A stretch of DNA of 50,936 nucleotides from Lindgomyces ingoldianus (taxonomy: Eukaryota > Ascomycota > Dothideomycetes > Pleosporales > Lindgomycetaceae), in contig NW_022985169.1 of NCBI RefSeq assembly GCF_010093535.1, positions 1,538,718 through 1,589,653 of the forward strand, written 5' to 3'. The notes below the pieces were generated by a model. It saw only the letters and a program-made list of their open reading frames with translations. It did no database searches and was not told where the DNA came from. The position numbers and the translations under genes were made by a program. Shown here in pieces: positions 24,316-33,998 of this stretch (position 1 is the first letter of the stretch; the number at the start of each line of letters is the position of its first letter).

Positions 24316-24535
24316 TTATGAGATTGAGTTGTTAAGCATAACCCCACAACATGAGAAATATTGGTCGTGCTTTAAATTGTGGGGGATGCGAGGAGAAACA
24401 CCAGATTTTTCGGCAACGGTTTTCCGTCTTGCCAAGTAAAATGCTTCATGGCAACTATGCGCCGACTCTGACGGAATGATTATGCGAATTTGATCGGGGA
24501 GTCCAGGGCACACTTTAGGAAAGAGGTCGCTAGGC
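24316..24535 (-). pseudogene. possible remnant of a 2EXR-type fungal gene
   Basis: The minus-strand frame reads FPKVCPGLPDQIRIII, then CHEAFYLARRKTVAEKSG, then PRIPHNLKHDQYF. The order resembles the fungal 2EXR domain: an FPxLPxEIR start, a CRESRxVAL helix, and a PRIYxxxxxDxLYF strand. The usual 30 or so residues between the first two motifs are missing, and the frame ends soon after, so if the match is right this is a decayed fragment. The resemblance was judged by eye only. Confidence 0.25.
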
Positions 24536-26901
24536 TTTTGTGTGAGGTAGGTGGCCGTGAAGAAATGTTAGTTCGGAGTGTTAAGGGGATACCGGCGCCA
24601 CGATCTGGAAGATCACCGTTGCACTAAATCAAGGCGACGCTGATGACGCAAAATTCCTCATCGGGACCCTGTTCGGAGATCAATTCTCTCAGAAATTTGC
24701 TGGCACTTCCCAATGCAGTCGACCGGAAAAGCCAAGCAGAGAATGGAGAGTGTACACTGCGGAGAAATACCTGGGGCATTATTGCCATGTCGACATGCAC
24801 GGCATGCGAAAGGTCACGCTTCCCCAGGTGTGCCGACGCCGCATTGATCCACGACCACTCTCTGCGCTCTTTTAGAGCTTGTTTCCTAGTAATAATGCTC
24901 CGCGATACGAATTGCCTCACCGATTCGGCCCGGCTACTGGAAATCGCTTCGAGGTCCGAAATCATGGGGGTATATGTGCGGTCGATAATTATTTCGCATG
25001 CCGTGCGTCTATAGAATTGGCCTTAAGAGAGCGTACTCGAAGACGACATGCCGCCAACGTTGGTGGCGGTCAGCCACTCTCGCCGTTCGGCGAACAAGAT
25101 GCAAGTATTGTCCAATTTTGTTGGGAAATTAGATAGATGTGGCCAAATCCGGACAAAGGTCGTACGATGGTGCTATACGAGTAGGGAAGAAGAATCTTAC
25201 CCACTACCTACCGTTCTCGACGGCGACAAGGTTCCACCATGGAAAAGTGGATGATTGACGTCTGCCTCTGGGGGTACAACAGGATAGCGCCTACTATAAA
25301 GCACAAACGGATAAATTTGGTCGCTGAAATCTCTTACTGGTCTGGTAGAGACGTCCAGAGGACTGGAACTTCTGTCCCAAATCAATCCTACCATGATACG
25401 TTGGTAGGTGACAACATGAGGCCAAACTAGCATCTGAGGTCAGCCGTGCTGAAACTGTTAGTGTTAATAGTTCATGATTGTCGCACAGAAACTGTCAGAC
25501 ACTTAACTCAAAGCGATAGCATTTGCTCGGGAAGCAGGCATTGAGGAATGGAGGTCCGGTAGCTTTTAGAGTATACCGCCATCATCTTACTGGACTGACG
25601 AGAATTATTGAAGCTGGAGAGCTGCGTAGACACCATGATTAGAGGAAGCCTAGGATCGGTTTCTTCGGTATCCTCGGCCATGTTAGCATAGTCCATAGGA
25701 GCAGGGTGAAAAGTTGGAGGGCCTCAATAACGGAAGCTTTCGATACGATCTTCCCTATTAACAGCAGCATTTTGTAACACAAAAGTAATCTGGTATGGGA
25801 CTCTTCAGGTCGTTTGGACATGCTCACGATAGGTCGTCTTGTAAAACTCACACCATGTTCTCACGATAGCTGGTATTGGAAGGAGAAAGCGTCGCCGCTT
25901 GACGCTTGTGGATATCGTGAGTCCATCTGCCTGCTATGAGAGATTATGATTCCATTTTATAATTGGGAAACACTTATCGGGATAAATTGCTAACGTTGTA
26001 TCTTTGCCAGATTCTCTTCTAATCTGCGATAATCCGAACGTGAACTACAGTTCCCTAGAACTAGGAATTCCCTTCGTGTAAATACCCGCTAAGTATTGTC
26101 ATAAAGGGTTAGGAAATATCTTATGCGCCGATAGACGAGAGCAAGAGATAGTATATAAAGTTTGTTTCTCGTGCTGGGCGTCTCGCAGCTGCTTCAGCCG
26201 ATGGTTCTTCCAGAGCGTACTACCGACAAACTCACATGTTGCAAAGAGGAACCAGCTATCGGATCGAATCTCAATTTCTGCGTAGCGATAGCCTTCCCTA
26301 TGGCGTAGGTCAGCAGGCCGGCAAGCAACTTCAATATTTCGTGGTTGCGTCAGGCGGACTAAACGAAGAGTGAAAACTAGCAACCATAGCCTCTTTCGCT
26401 GTCATATGAGGGGACGGAAATTCATTAAATGGCAACCTATTTTTGGACACACTGGCCGCAATATCGACATAGTGATGCCGGGTCGTCTAAGGCAAAGGGA
26501 TCAATAGTGAGACTCGGGTGCGCGTTCGAACAAGTCGACAAAATTTCTTTGCATCGGCCTTCCTTCCCAGGTTCGTTCACTTCCTTGGTTCTCTTCCTAA
26601 CACCCGTCTAGAGGTCTGATTTCTGTACTTGTTCCGTATGTGGCACATGGCTTGTAGCTTCTATTGCTTGGTCTCAACTCTGGCTCCCACCTCTCTCCCC
26701 TACCCCTTGTTGATGCAATTCTTGATATAAGAGCTGGTCTCCTTGAACTCCTATCACACAGCAGTTTGCGAAAATAATCTATATCTTTATCCCCAAAGCG
26801 AAGTCCTTGTAATTCAAGAGTGTGACACGTATGTGCCATGATCTTCTTTCGTGGATTTCGGACTCGGATTTAAGGATTCACACAGCCTCAATTCTTTGTA
26901 A
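24536..26901. other. island sequence with scattered coding-like fragments, no gene resolved
   Basis: Minus-strand frames at 24624-24965, 25197-25433, 25508-25696 and 26099-26383 (94 codons) have protein-like composition but no recognised domain, no shared frame and no convincing start or splice joins. They may be remnants of decayed genes. Composition is balanced and not RIP-like. Confidence 0.35.
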
Positions 26902-28214
26902 GTGGATTATCTTGCCATCCAGATACTTGTCTCAAGTTACCGTGGGAAGTTCAACATCGAATTCGTTTTCAGTCTTCCGTATATCAATCCAACCTACGAA
27001 CGTTGCTCAGGGCACATTGATAGCCCAAAGGTTGTCTCGTGCGACTGGTATCTTCATCCGGCGGATCTCCCAGAGCGCGCGCCGATTACCAACTATCTAA
27101 TTCCAAGGAATCCAGGGGAGTTGATGTGTTCTGTTCGCTTGCTTTTCCGGTTATCAGCCTTATGGAGACCTATGGTTAAGAAGGGAGGTTACTTGACAGG
27201 TTGTAGGTCTACCGAACAATGTTCTTGTTTACCAAACGCTCAAGGCCTGGACGTTGTGAATTGTACGGATGAAGACTACTACAACCCCAAATATATTGAA
27301 GAAGGTAGTGTACGTGGCCAAAAGGATAGTTACACTATTGCTAATCAATACCAATAGCAGTGATTATACGTGATAGAGCGTACTGGGACTCGAATCGTTC
27401 GAAAGAGCTTGGAATCTTGGAGGTTGAGCCTAGGGATAACACGACCTTTCATTAGCCGAGGGAAGGTCACCGGAGGGGTGTTCTAAAGCACTATTTGTTC
27501 CACGAAGTGAATGTTGGATCAGAAGAGGGACCCTTGATTTGGAATACGTCAGAAATTTCTCGTTTGCGGCGAGAAACTACTCAACTGATAATCGCGGGGA
27601 AGCTGGCCTCGGTTTCGTAGGCTTCACCCGCCAAATAAGCGTCTGGAGTGATCCCGTTTCCGAATGTGGAGAGAAGGATCCCGGGGATGAGATGTGCTAA
27701 CGAGCTTTGACGGTATTACCAAGTTAATAGGAGACTAGCAGGACACTCAGACCGCCATTCTCCTAGAAGCTGAAGATGCTTCCGCGTCTCTATCGTGCTC
27801 GTCGGGACACGTTTCGGAATCCATGGATTGCTCTGGTAGACTGCTTCAGGAACTCTCGGAAGCATCTCCTTCTGCTAACGACATCGCCAGCGGTGAGGAA
27901 ACCACGTCGTATCAAGGCATAAAGCTGGTTGGGCAAGGCTCGAAATTTTGTCGTGGCGGCTAGGCAAGTAGACTTCAGAAAGGGCGATCAGACGCCACGA
28001 CGCCCTGATACAAGAAGTAACTCCTGAATTGTTCTTTCCTTATGATGAATGGGAATATAAGACGTATAAGGCTGCTGTCGCCCTCAATGCCTCGGATGCT
28101 GAGCTCGTACAAGATCATGTCACGTTGATTTTCCACGAATCAGAGCCTAAGATCGACAGGCCATCCACTCCCCTGGAAAGATCTAAATATCAAAGTGGCT
28201 TCACAGACAGCTGA
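26902..28214 (+). pseudogene. unidentified multi-exon gene or gene remnant
   Basis: Several plus-strand segments look coding but do not join into one clean frame. The segment 26902-27304 (134 codons) can be spliced across a 53-bp GT-AG intron (27305-27357, with GCTAAT before the acceptor) into a frame that runs to a TAG at 27453, possibly CAG in the ancestor. That frame stays open again from 27456 to 27617. A second frame is open at 27739-27960 (74 codons, Ser/Glu-rich). A third is open at 27972-28214 and contains FFPYDEWEYKTYKAA; its TGA lies about 120 bp before the transposon desert. No family was recognised. The internal stops favour a broken gene, but unrecognised introns could explain some breaks. 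Confidence 0.4.
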
Positions 28215-28337
28215 GAAGCAAAGCATACCAGGAATCCCTAGTCATCACGCAAGTGGAGAGGGAATACACTGTATTTGACTTTGGTAGATAACGTGTTTCC
28301 GAAGCGAGTCGGCCACTCTAGATTATCTTATTAATTA

Positions 28338-29028
28338 ACGTACATCACAGGCGAGTTGCTCACACACCTAAGTTGCTTACTTTTGCTAAGACCCTACTAA
28401 ACTACTTTTTTTACACTAATGCATTCCTAACAACACTACTTAGACGTGCTAAAAGAACATTAAATATAGCTTACACTATAGGCTTTTAAATAAGACGCAA
28501 CACTCTTAAAGTAACATGCTACAGCTATGTATAAAGTCTTTTAAAAGATAATAAATAACTAACACACTAGATAACTTTTATAAGCTAATTCTATAGCTAA
28601 CTTATAAAGGCTAGGTAATAATAAAAAGCAGGTAATTATTAAGCACATACTTAAGCTGTAAGGCTAGATGTCCTAGAACAGGCTAGTATAGCCTCACCTA
28701 ACCTGTTTAGAGGTCACATGACCTGTGCTTTGTATATAAGCATGAATCCTAACAAGTGAGGCTTGGCAGCAATTTGTCTCTCTTACAATACACTTCTATC
28801 TTTCTCTAAAACCTTGCTCTTAGTGCTATCTGTGCTACCTACTATCCTATCTTTACATAAGCTATATGTGTAAGGATTTTCCCTTTAGCTAGCAGCTGTA
28901 GCTAATATAGCTAATTCTTTACGCGCTAAGCATAATCTAGGCTATGTTAGCATAAACTAGCCTAGTATGTTTATAAAGTGTTATCTAGAGCTTAAAGTAA
29001 AGTTTTAAGCGTAAGTATAGTTAGTAAA
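28338..29028 (+). mobile_element. Fot1/pogo-like transposon remnant (left portion), with a nested solo LTR
   Basis: It begins ACGTACATCACAGG after TA, a diverged version of the terminal repeat of the Fot1/pogo copies at 33999 and 40109. Its interior parallels the first 500 bases of the 33999 copy (AACATTAAATATAGCTTAC, GGCTTTTAAATAAGAC, CTTAAGCT, then GTAGCTAATATAGCTAATTC). The solo LTR at 28657-28857 is inserted in it. At about 29028 it breaks and continues as an inverted fragment of the same family. It marks the right edge of the gene island. Confidence 0.7.
28657..28857 (+). mobile_element. solo LTR, 201 bp (family S2), moderately mutated
   Basis: The ends are TGTAAGGC...CTTTACA, flanked by a perfect TAAGC duplication (28652-28656, 28858-28862). 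It has exactly the same length as the inverted copy at 32845-33045. Almost all differences between the two are transitions, with this copy carrying more A/T states. There is no coding sequence. Confidence 0.9.
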
Positions 29029-29065
29029 TATCTAACCTATTATAAAGCCTGTTTTGTTAAAGTTG

Positions 29066-29396
29066 TGTCAGATTGAAGCACTGTTTCTAGGCTTCCTGAG
29101 ATGAATGATGGGTTTGGATATGATGTATGGGATGATCATTCATTGTATTGATTTATCGATCCTTTTTCTACTCTACTTGTGTTGCTCGGCCTTTTGTTTT
29201 GCCGATCCGAGTCCCTCGCGCACTTGCCCTATGCGCGACCAGCTTGCAATATGCTGCAGTTTGCTGCAAAATGCTGCAATTTGCTGCAACATGCAGCAAT
29301 TTGCAGCAACATACTGTTCGAGCTTATTGCTCGTACTATGTAGCAGCTTTCGTCAAGCGTTCCTCCTGTCTTGACAGTAGGTGCGCATATCTGACA
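29066..29396 (+). mobile_element. solo LTR or small mobile element, 331 bp (family S3)
   Basis: The ends TGTCAGAT...ATCTGACA are 8-bp inverted repeats, and a perfect AGTTG duplication (29061-29065, 29397-29401) flanks the element. The inverted copy at 31070-31511 is 111 bp longer, the extra sequence being internal. It contains TGCTGCAA-type short repeats around 29250-29312. An 89-codon frame (29105-29374) runs through most of it and is conserved in the other copy. It is far less RIP-mutated than its surroundings. Confidence 0.85.
29105..29374 (+). CDS. small ORF inside the 331-bp element, signal-peptide-like N-terminus
   Basis: The 89-codon frame starts MMGLDMMYGM, has a hydrophobic stretch LSILFLLYLCCSAFCFA followed by DPSPS that looks like a signal peptide with a cleavage site, and is Cys-rich (ICCSLLQNAAICC). 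The other copy of the element holds the same frame with a 37-codon insertion, so the 111-bp length difference preserves the frame. The Cys and Ala/Gln content partly follows from TGCTGCAA repeats in the DNA. It may be a genuine small secreted-type protein or only an LTR that happens to stay open. Confidence 0.3.
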   Translation: MMGLDMMYGMIIHCIDLSILFLLYLCCSAFCFADPSPSRTCPMRDQLAICCSLLQNAAICCNMQQFAATYCSSLLLVLCSSFRQAFLLS

Positions 29397-29665
29397 AGTT
29401 GTATGTTTTGTTATTCTAGATACTATACTTAGCTTTAATATTCTCTATAAGGCTAAACTAGCTCTAAATTACTCTAGAATCTTTATAAAAAGCTTTTTTA
29501 TAGTTATACTTGTGCTTAAACTTTACTTTAAGCTCTAGATAACACTTTATAAACATACTAGGCTAGTTTATGCTAACATAGACTAGACTATGCTTAGCGT
29601 GTAAAGAATTAGCTATATTAGCTACAGCTGCTAGCTAAAGGGAAAATCCTTACACATATAGCTTA

Positions 29666-29767
29666 TATAAAGATAGGATAGTAGGTAGCACAGATAGCAC
29701 TAAGAGCAAGGTTTTAGAGACAGATAGAAGTGTATTGTAAGAGAGACAAATTGCTGCCAAGCCTCGC
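29666..29767 (-). mobile_element. left part of a third 201-bp solo LTR (family S2), split by G1 copy 2
   Basis: It matches the S2 LTR in inverted orientation up to GCCAAGCCTCGC; the remainder continues at 39887-39985 on the other side of the G1 insertion. The left neighbour GCTTA is the same insertion point as the copy at 28657, so this LTR is part of the inverted duplication rather than an independent insertion. Confidence 0.75.
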
Positions 29768-30350
29768 TGTTACAATCCTTGCTTCAGAGAAGCACTCGGG
29801 CTAATATTGTTCCTAGTGGGTAGGACAGGAGGTAGGGGCCGACGGTAGAGTGTACAGTCCTACGTAATGGCTAATAGGCTAATAGTGACTTAGAAGAGTG
29901 GCTAGATTATAGTTTGTCCCTATAGCGGCAGTATAGAGGCTAGGTTAAACAGTCCTGTTAGATAGAATTAGAGGTATATATGTTGTAAGATATATAAGTA
30001 GTATTATAGCTTATTAAAAAGCTAAATGCTACTTAGTCTATGTAAAAAATAAACTAAACATTAAACACACCTTTTTAAAAGCTATTTAAGGTTAAAACTA
30101 TATATATAGGTAGTAGTGCTAAGAACAAGTTAAGTAAGCTTATTAAGTTTCCTATGTAGTAGACTTACTTAACTTATTAAACTTATTTAACTTACAGCCT
30201 ACTTATTAAATAATACACTCTTCTATTACTATAAGTAGCTATACTGCCTCTGCATCTTCTAATTAGTCTGTAAACAAGCCCTGCTCTAACTTAGCTAGAT
30301 TATAGAGTACTTTAAGTAAAGTTATGTTAGTCTAACTATAGACTATAACA
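29768..30350 (-). repeat. left LTR of G1 copy 2
   Basis: It starts TGTTACAATCCTTGC and ends GACTATAACA. It matches 39295-39881 and 7712-8552. Its outer 100 bases keep more C and G than the inner part. Confidence 0.88.
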
Positions 30351-31069
30351 CGCTGCCTCCCCTTTCTAGCAGTGTCCTTGCCGCTCTGCTTACACAACTG
30401 CGTTAGTAAATGTTTATTTATAAGGTAAGCGTCTACCTACTAAAAGGCGTCTATAATATCTATTCTTTTTATGCTAAATAGCTTACTATTTTTGTTTATC
30501 TTATTATTTTTATTCTACTTTTTATTTTAATCCTCTTTACTAGACAAAGATAAGGCCTTGTAACACTTACTAGTTATTAGAGTTATTATGCGTGCTAACT
30601 CTGTCCTTAGACAGGTGCGTAAAATGCGTAAAAAAGAATAATTAGTGTAATGCTTTTATCTCTAACACTGCATAAAACTAGTTAGAGAAGAAGAGAGAGA
30701 AACTCTTATAGTCTACTAAGGTTTTAAAGGTCTAGAATTAAAAGCTTTCTAAAAAGTAGTTAAAATAAATTTATAAGTAAATCTATTTATTATAAAAGAT
30801 AGTAGAGGTAAGAGAAAGATAGCGTTCTAAACAGGATTATATCTAAAAATTACTAGATCTGCTAAAATCTTGTTATGTAAAATACTTAAAAAAGGACTTC
30901 TTTTCCTTAGATAAAATAAAAGCTTTTCAGGCTAAAGTAAAAAGTTATTTACCTTTTTAGCCTTTATTACTAGGGCCTTATTTCTAAAGGCTGCTGCTAT
31001 TTAGTAATAACATAGCTGTTTCTTTTAAAATAGATGCCTTATTGCCTAGCTAGTTTCTCTTAGAAGAGT
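30351..31069. other. internal region of G1 copy 2 adjoining the left LTR, no readable gene
   Basis: This is AT-rich, stop-filled sequence that has no visible counterpart in copy 1, whose matching end lies outside the homologous part. I could not read a domain in it. For a minus-strand element this should be the 3' end of pol or its untranslated end. Confidence 0.5.
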
Positions 31070-31511
31070 TGTCAGATATGCGCACCTACTGTCAAGACAG
31101 GAGGAACGCTTGACGAAAGCTGCTACATAGTACGAGCAATAAGCTCGAACAGTATGTTGCTGCAAATTGCTGCATGTTGCAGCAAATTGCAGCATTTTGC
31201 AGCTGGTTGTAAGGACGGGGCTCCGCACCACTCCGCCAATACAACCAAAAGGTACGAATAATCAACCAACGTTGATTTTCGGGTGCAGAATAGTATATAT
31301 ACCTGTCGCACGTAAGCGCCATCTCGGCCTTACACTGGTCGCGCATAGGGCAAGTGCGCGAGGGACTCGGATCGGCAAAACAAAAGGCCGAGCAACACGA
31401 GTAGAGCAGAAAAAGGATCGATAAATCAACACAATCAATCATCATCCCATACATCATATCTAAACCCATCATTCATCTCAGGAAGCCTAGAAACAGTGCT
31501 TCAATCTAACA
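31070..31511 (-). mobile_element. solo LTR or small mobile element, 442 bp (family S3)
   Basis: It begins TGTCAGATATGCGC and ends CAATCTAACA, flanked by a perfect AGAGT duplication (31065-31069, 31512-31516). It is the inverted, longer version of 29066-29396, with about 111 extra internal bases around 31203-31340. It is GC-richer than its host. The ORF 31092-31472 on the minus strand spans most of it. Confidence 0.88.
31092..31472 (-). CDS. small ORF inside the 442-bp element, signal-peptide-like N-terminus
   Basis: This 126-codon frame is collinear with 29105-29374: the same start MMGLDMMYGM, a near-identical hydrophobic stretch followed by ADPSPSRTCPMRDQ, and the same end SSFRQAFLLS. It differs by an in-frame internal block of 37 codons (containing YIYYSAPENQRWLIIR). 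No family was recognised. Two copies staying open in a strongly mutating compartment is notable, although short elements may simply escape RIP. Confidence 0.3.
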   Translation of the reverse strand: MMGLDMMYGMMIDCVDLSILFLLYSCCSAFCFADPSPSRTCPMRDQCKAEMALTCDRYIYYSAPENQRWLIIRTFWLYWRSGAEPRPYNQLQNAAICCNMQQFAATYCSSLLLVLCSSFRQAFLLS

Positions 31512-32844
31512 AGAGTCTAGAGGTACTTCTGCACTAACTATTATACATTTTATAGGTTCTTAGCTAGTTCTTAGGTGTTTTTACTAGTAAAAAATTATTT
31601 TTTTAATTACTAATAATTTATTTTACTTCATACTTTATCTCTGTTTCTTTTTCTTTTTATGTAGATAAAGAAATTTCCTTAAGTGCTTTTTCTAACTTAG
31701 AGATATAGAACTATAAGTGTATTTTTATATGTAAGAGAAGCTTTAGCTTACAGTTATCTTATTAAGTTTATAAAACTTTATAGAGTTTTATTCTTTTTTT
31801 TACTAGCTTCTTAGAGGGCCTAGGTATCTTAAGGTTCTTTGTTTTAAAGTATACATAGTCTCTAGGGTAGATCTTTAGTCTAGGTTACTATGTTTTATTT
31901 ACATATTTTTCTATTATTATTTTTAGCTAGATTTAGCTTTAATTACTAACTTCTTATATATACTTTATAAGCTTAATAGTTAGTTAACTAATTTTAGTAA
32001 GTCTATAAGCTAATTTCTGTGTAGCGTAAAATAGAGGTTATAACTAAAATTAGCTTTATATAGTGTTTTTTTATTATAGCTAATTCTACTATGTTAATAG
32101 CTAGTTATGCTATTAAGAGCTATTCTACCTAGTTACTTTAACGATAGAAAATATTTTTTTAGATATTTTTTTACTTTAGTGTTTACTTATTTAGTCTAAC
32201 TGTCTATTTATAGGTAATATACTATAGATAGCTTGTGCGTTATACTAAAGTGTTTTATAGCTGCTTTCTAAAACTTACTAGTAAATAGCTTATTTTTATT
32301 AAAGATAATAATTTTTAGGCATTTATACACTAACACTATATTCTGTTTAAGTTTGTATATAAATTTCTTAGCTATAATAGTTTTCTCTAATAGCTATATG
32401 TGTAGATACTTTATAGTCTTATTAAAAGCTACTATTATTATATTACATATCTATTTTTAGTTTCTTTAATAGGGGAAGTCTTATTATAAAGTTTATAGTA
32501 ACTATTATCTATAGCTACTTTAAAGCTTTAATTAGTTAAAGGTATTTATATATTTTATGCCTTTAAAGATTATTTTTATTACATATGTTATACTTTTTAA
32601 GTACCTCTATGCATAGTTAATTTATCTTAGGTATATGTTAAAAAATAGCGCTTCTAAGCTTCTTCTAAAAGGTGCTAATTCCTAGGTGTCTAAACATAAG
32701 AGATTTATAGTATTTACAAATTAGGTTCTTTTATCCTTATTTAATTACTATAAGTGCATATAATTCTTTTATAGGCCTAGGCCTATTATATACTAGTCTT
32801 ATTTATTTTTTTAAAGTAATTAAGTCTCTAGCTAAGAGTTTTAG

Positions 32845-33045
32845 TGTAAAGATGGGATGGTAAGTAGCACGGATAGCACTGAGAGCAAGCTTTCGGAGAA
32901 AGATAGGAGTGTATTGTAAGAGAGACGAATCGCTGCCAAGCTTCGCTTGTCAGGATTCATGCTTATATACGAAGCACAGGTCATACGACCTCCAAACAGG
33001 TCAGGTGAGGCCATACTGGCCCGTTCTGGGACATCCGGCCTTACA
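32845..33045 (-). mobile_element. solo LTR, 201 bp (family S2), least mutated copy
   Basis: The ends TGTAAAGATGGG...GGCCTTACA are flanked by perfect TTTAG duplications (32840-32844, 33046-33050). It is inverted relative to 28657-28857 and of identical length. It keeps many CG, CA and TG dinucleotides (for example CATCCGGCC, CCCGTTCTGGG), while the G1 sequence around it has almost none. Confidence 0.92.
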
Positions 33046-33819
33046 TTTAGCCTACTAGTTTTATGTTTTTAGAATGTACTTAATAACACAGTTAAACTAG
33101 GCAAGCTTTATTGCCTACTATATGTGCATTAGTAATAGTTTTTTTATTGTTAAGAACATAACTAAGTTTACATAGTCTATTATAATATTAAAGCGTCTTT
33201 CTATTCTATGTAGCTCTGTTGCCTAGACTTATACTACATTTAGTATTACTTTTAACTTTTTATTAGGTATGCTATAGTCTACTTTAGCTTCTAAAAACTT
33301 AGCTAAGTAGTAAGCTACTAGGTGCTATTTCTTATCTTCTTATTTTTAGTAAAGCGCTGCACTACTCACTCTTAAAGATGCATCTATGTAGATCTTTATG
33401 TCTAACTTTAGGTTATACATCTATAGTACTAGTTTAGCAGTTACAGCTTACTTTAATACTTTAAAGGCGTTGTGCATTTATAGAGTTTAGATAAATTGTA
33501 TAATTACTTATTTTTTATAGTTATGTTTATTAGTAGTAAGGTAATCTTTAAGTAATTTTTAATTATTTATTTAATATAACTAGATAATCTAAGAAATCCT
33601 TTAACTTTCTTAACTATTATAAGTTTTAGCTATTCTAAAACCTTTTATATTTTAGCTAGGTTCATTTTTTATTTTATTACTATTAATTATAAATTCTAAG
33701 TACTTTATCTTAGTAACATAGAATTTATATTTAAAGAGTTAAAAGTAGAGTTTATATTTTTATAGCTTTTCTAGAACTTTTTATACCTTCTATATATAGT
33801 CTTTTAGACTGTCTTTTGT

Positions 33820-33841
33820 GTAGATAAGGACGTTATCTAGA
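33820..33841 (-). pseudogene. reverse transcriptase active-site region of G1 copy 2
   Basis: The minus strand again reads YLDNVLIY, at the position homologous to 3457-3482. The surrounding frame has several stops. The Fot1/pogo insertion begins about 160 bp to the right, so this element is both mutated and physically split. Confidence 0.7.
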
Positions 33842-33998
33842 TATACTAGTACAAAGATGTTAAAGTATAGGTTAAGAGCTATATTAATAATTTTTTAGAA
33901 CATTGCTAGAGTGTTTATTAGCCTAAATAGCATTACTAATAGTTTATATAGTTTTTATAAAGTGTAAAAAGCTATTAGCTATTTATTTTTTTCTTTTA

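Larger units (their letters stand above)
29029..29665 (-). mobile_element. inverted Fot1/pogo-like fragment forming a palindrome with its left neighbour
   Basis: On the minus strand this matches the Fot1/pogo copy at about 34310-34625. Parts of 28858-29028 reappear here inverted (AGCTAATATAGCTAATTC, GATAACACTTTATAAACATAC read in reverse complement). The junction near 29028 joins two fragments of the same family head to head. A solo LTR (29066-29396) has inserted just inside the junction. Confidence 0.65.

Noticed and set aside
27361..27420. possible tRNA suggested by GGACTCGAATCGTTCGAA
   Set aside because: The TTCGAA-like loop is not framed by a complementary T-stem or acceptor stem at the right spacing; I could not fold a cloverleaf.
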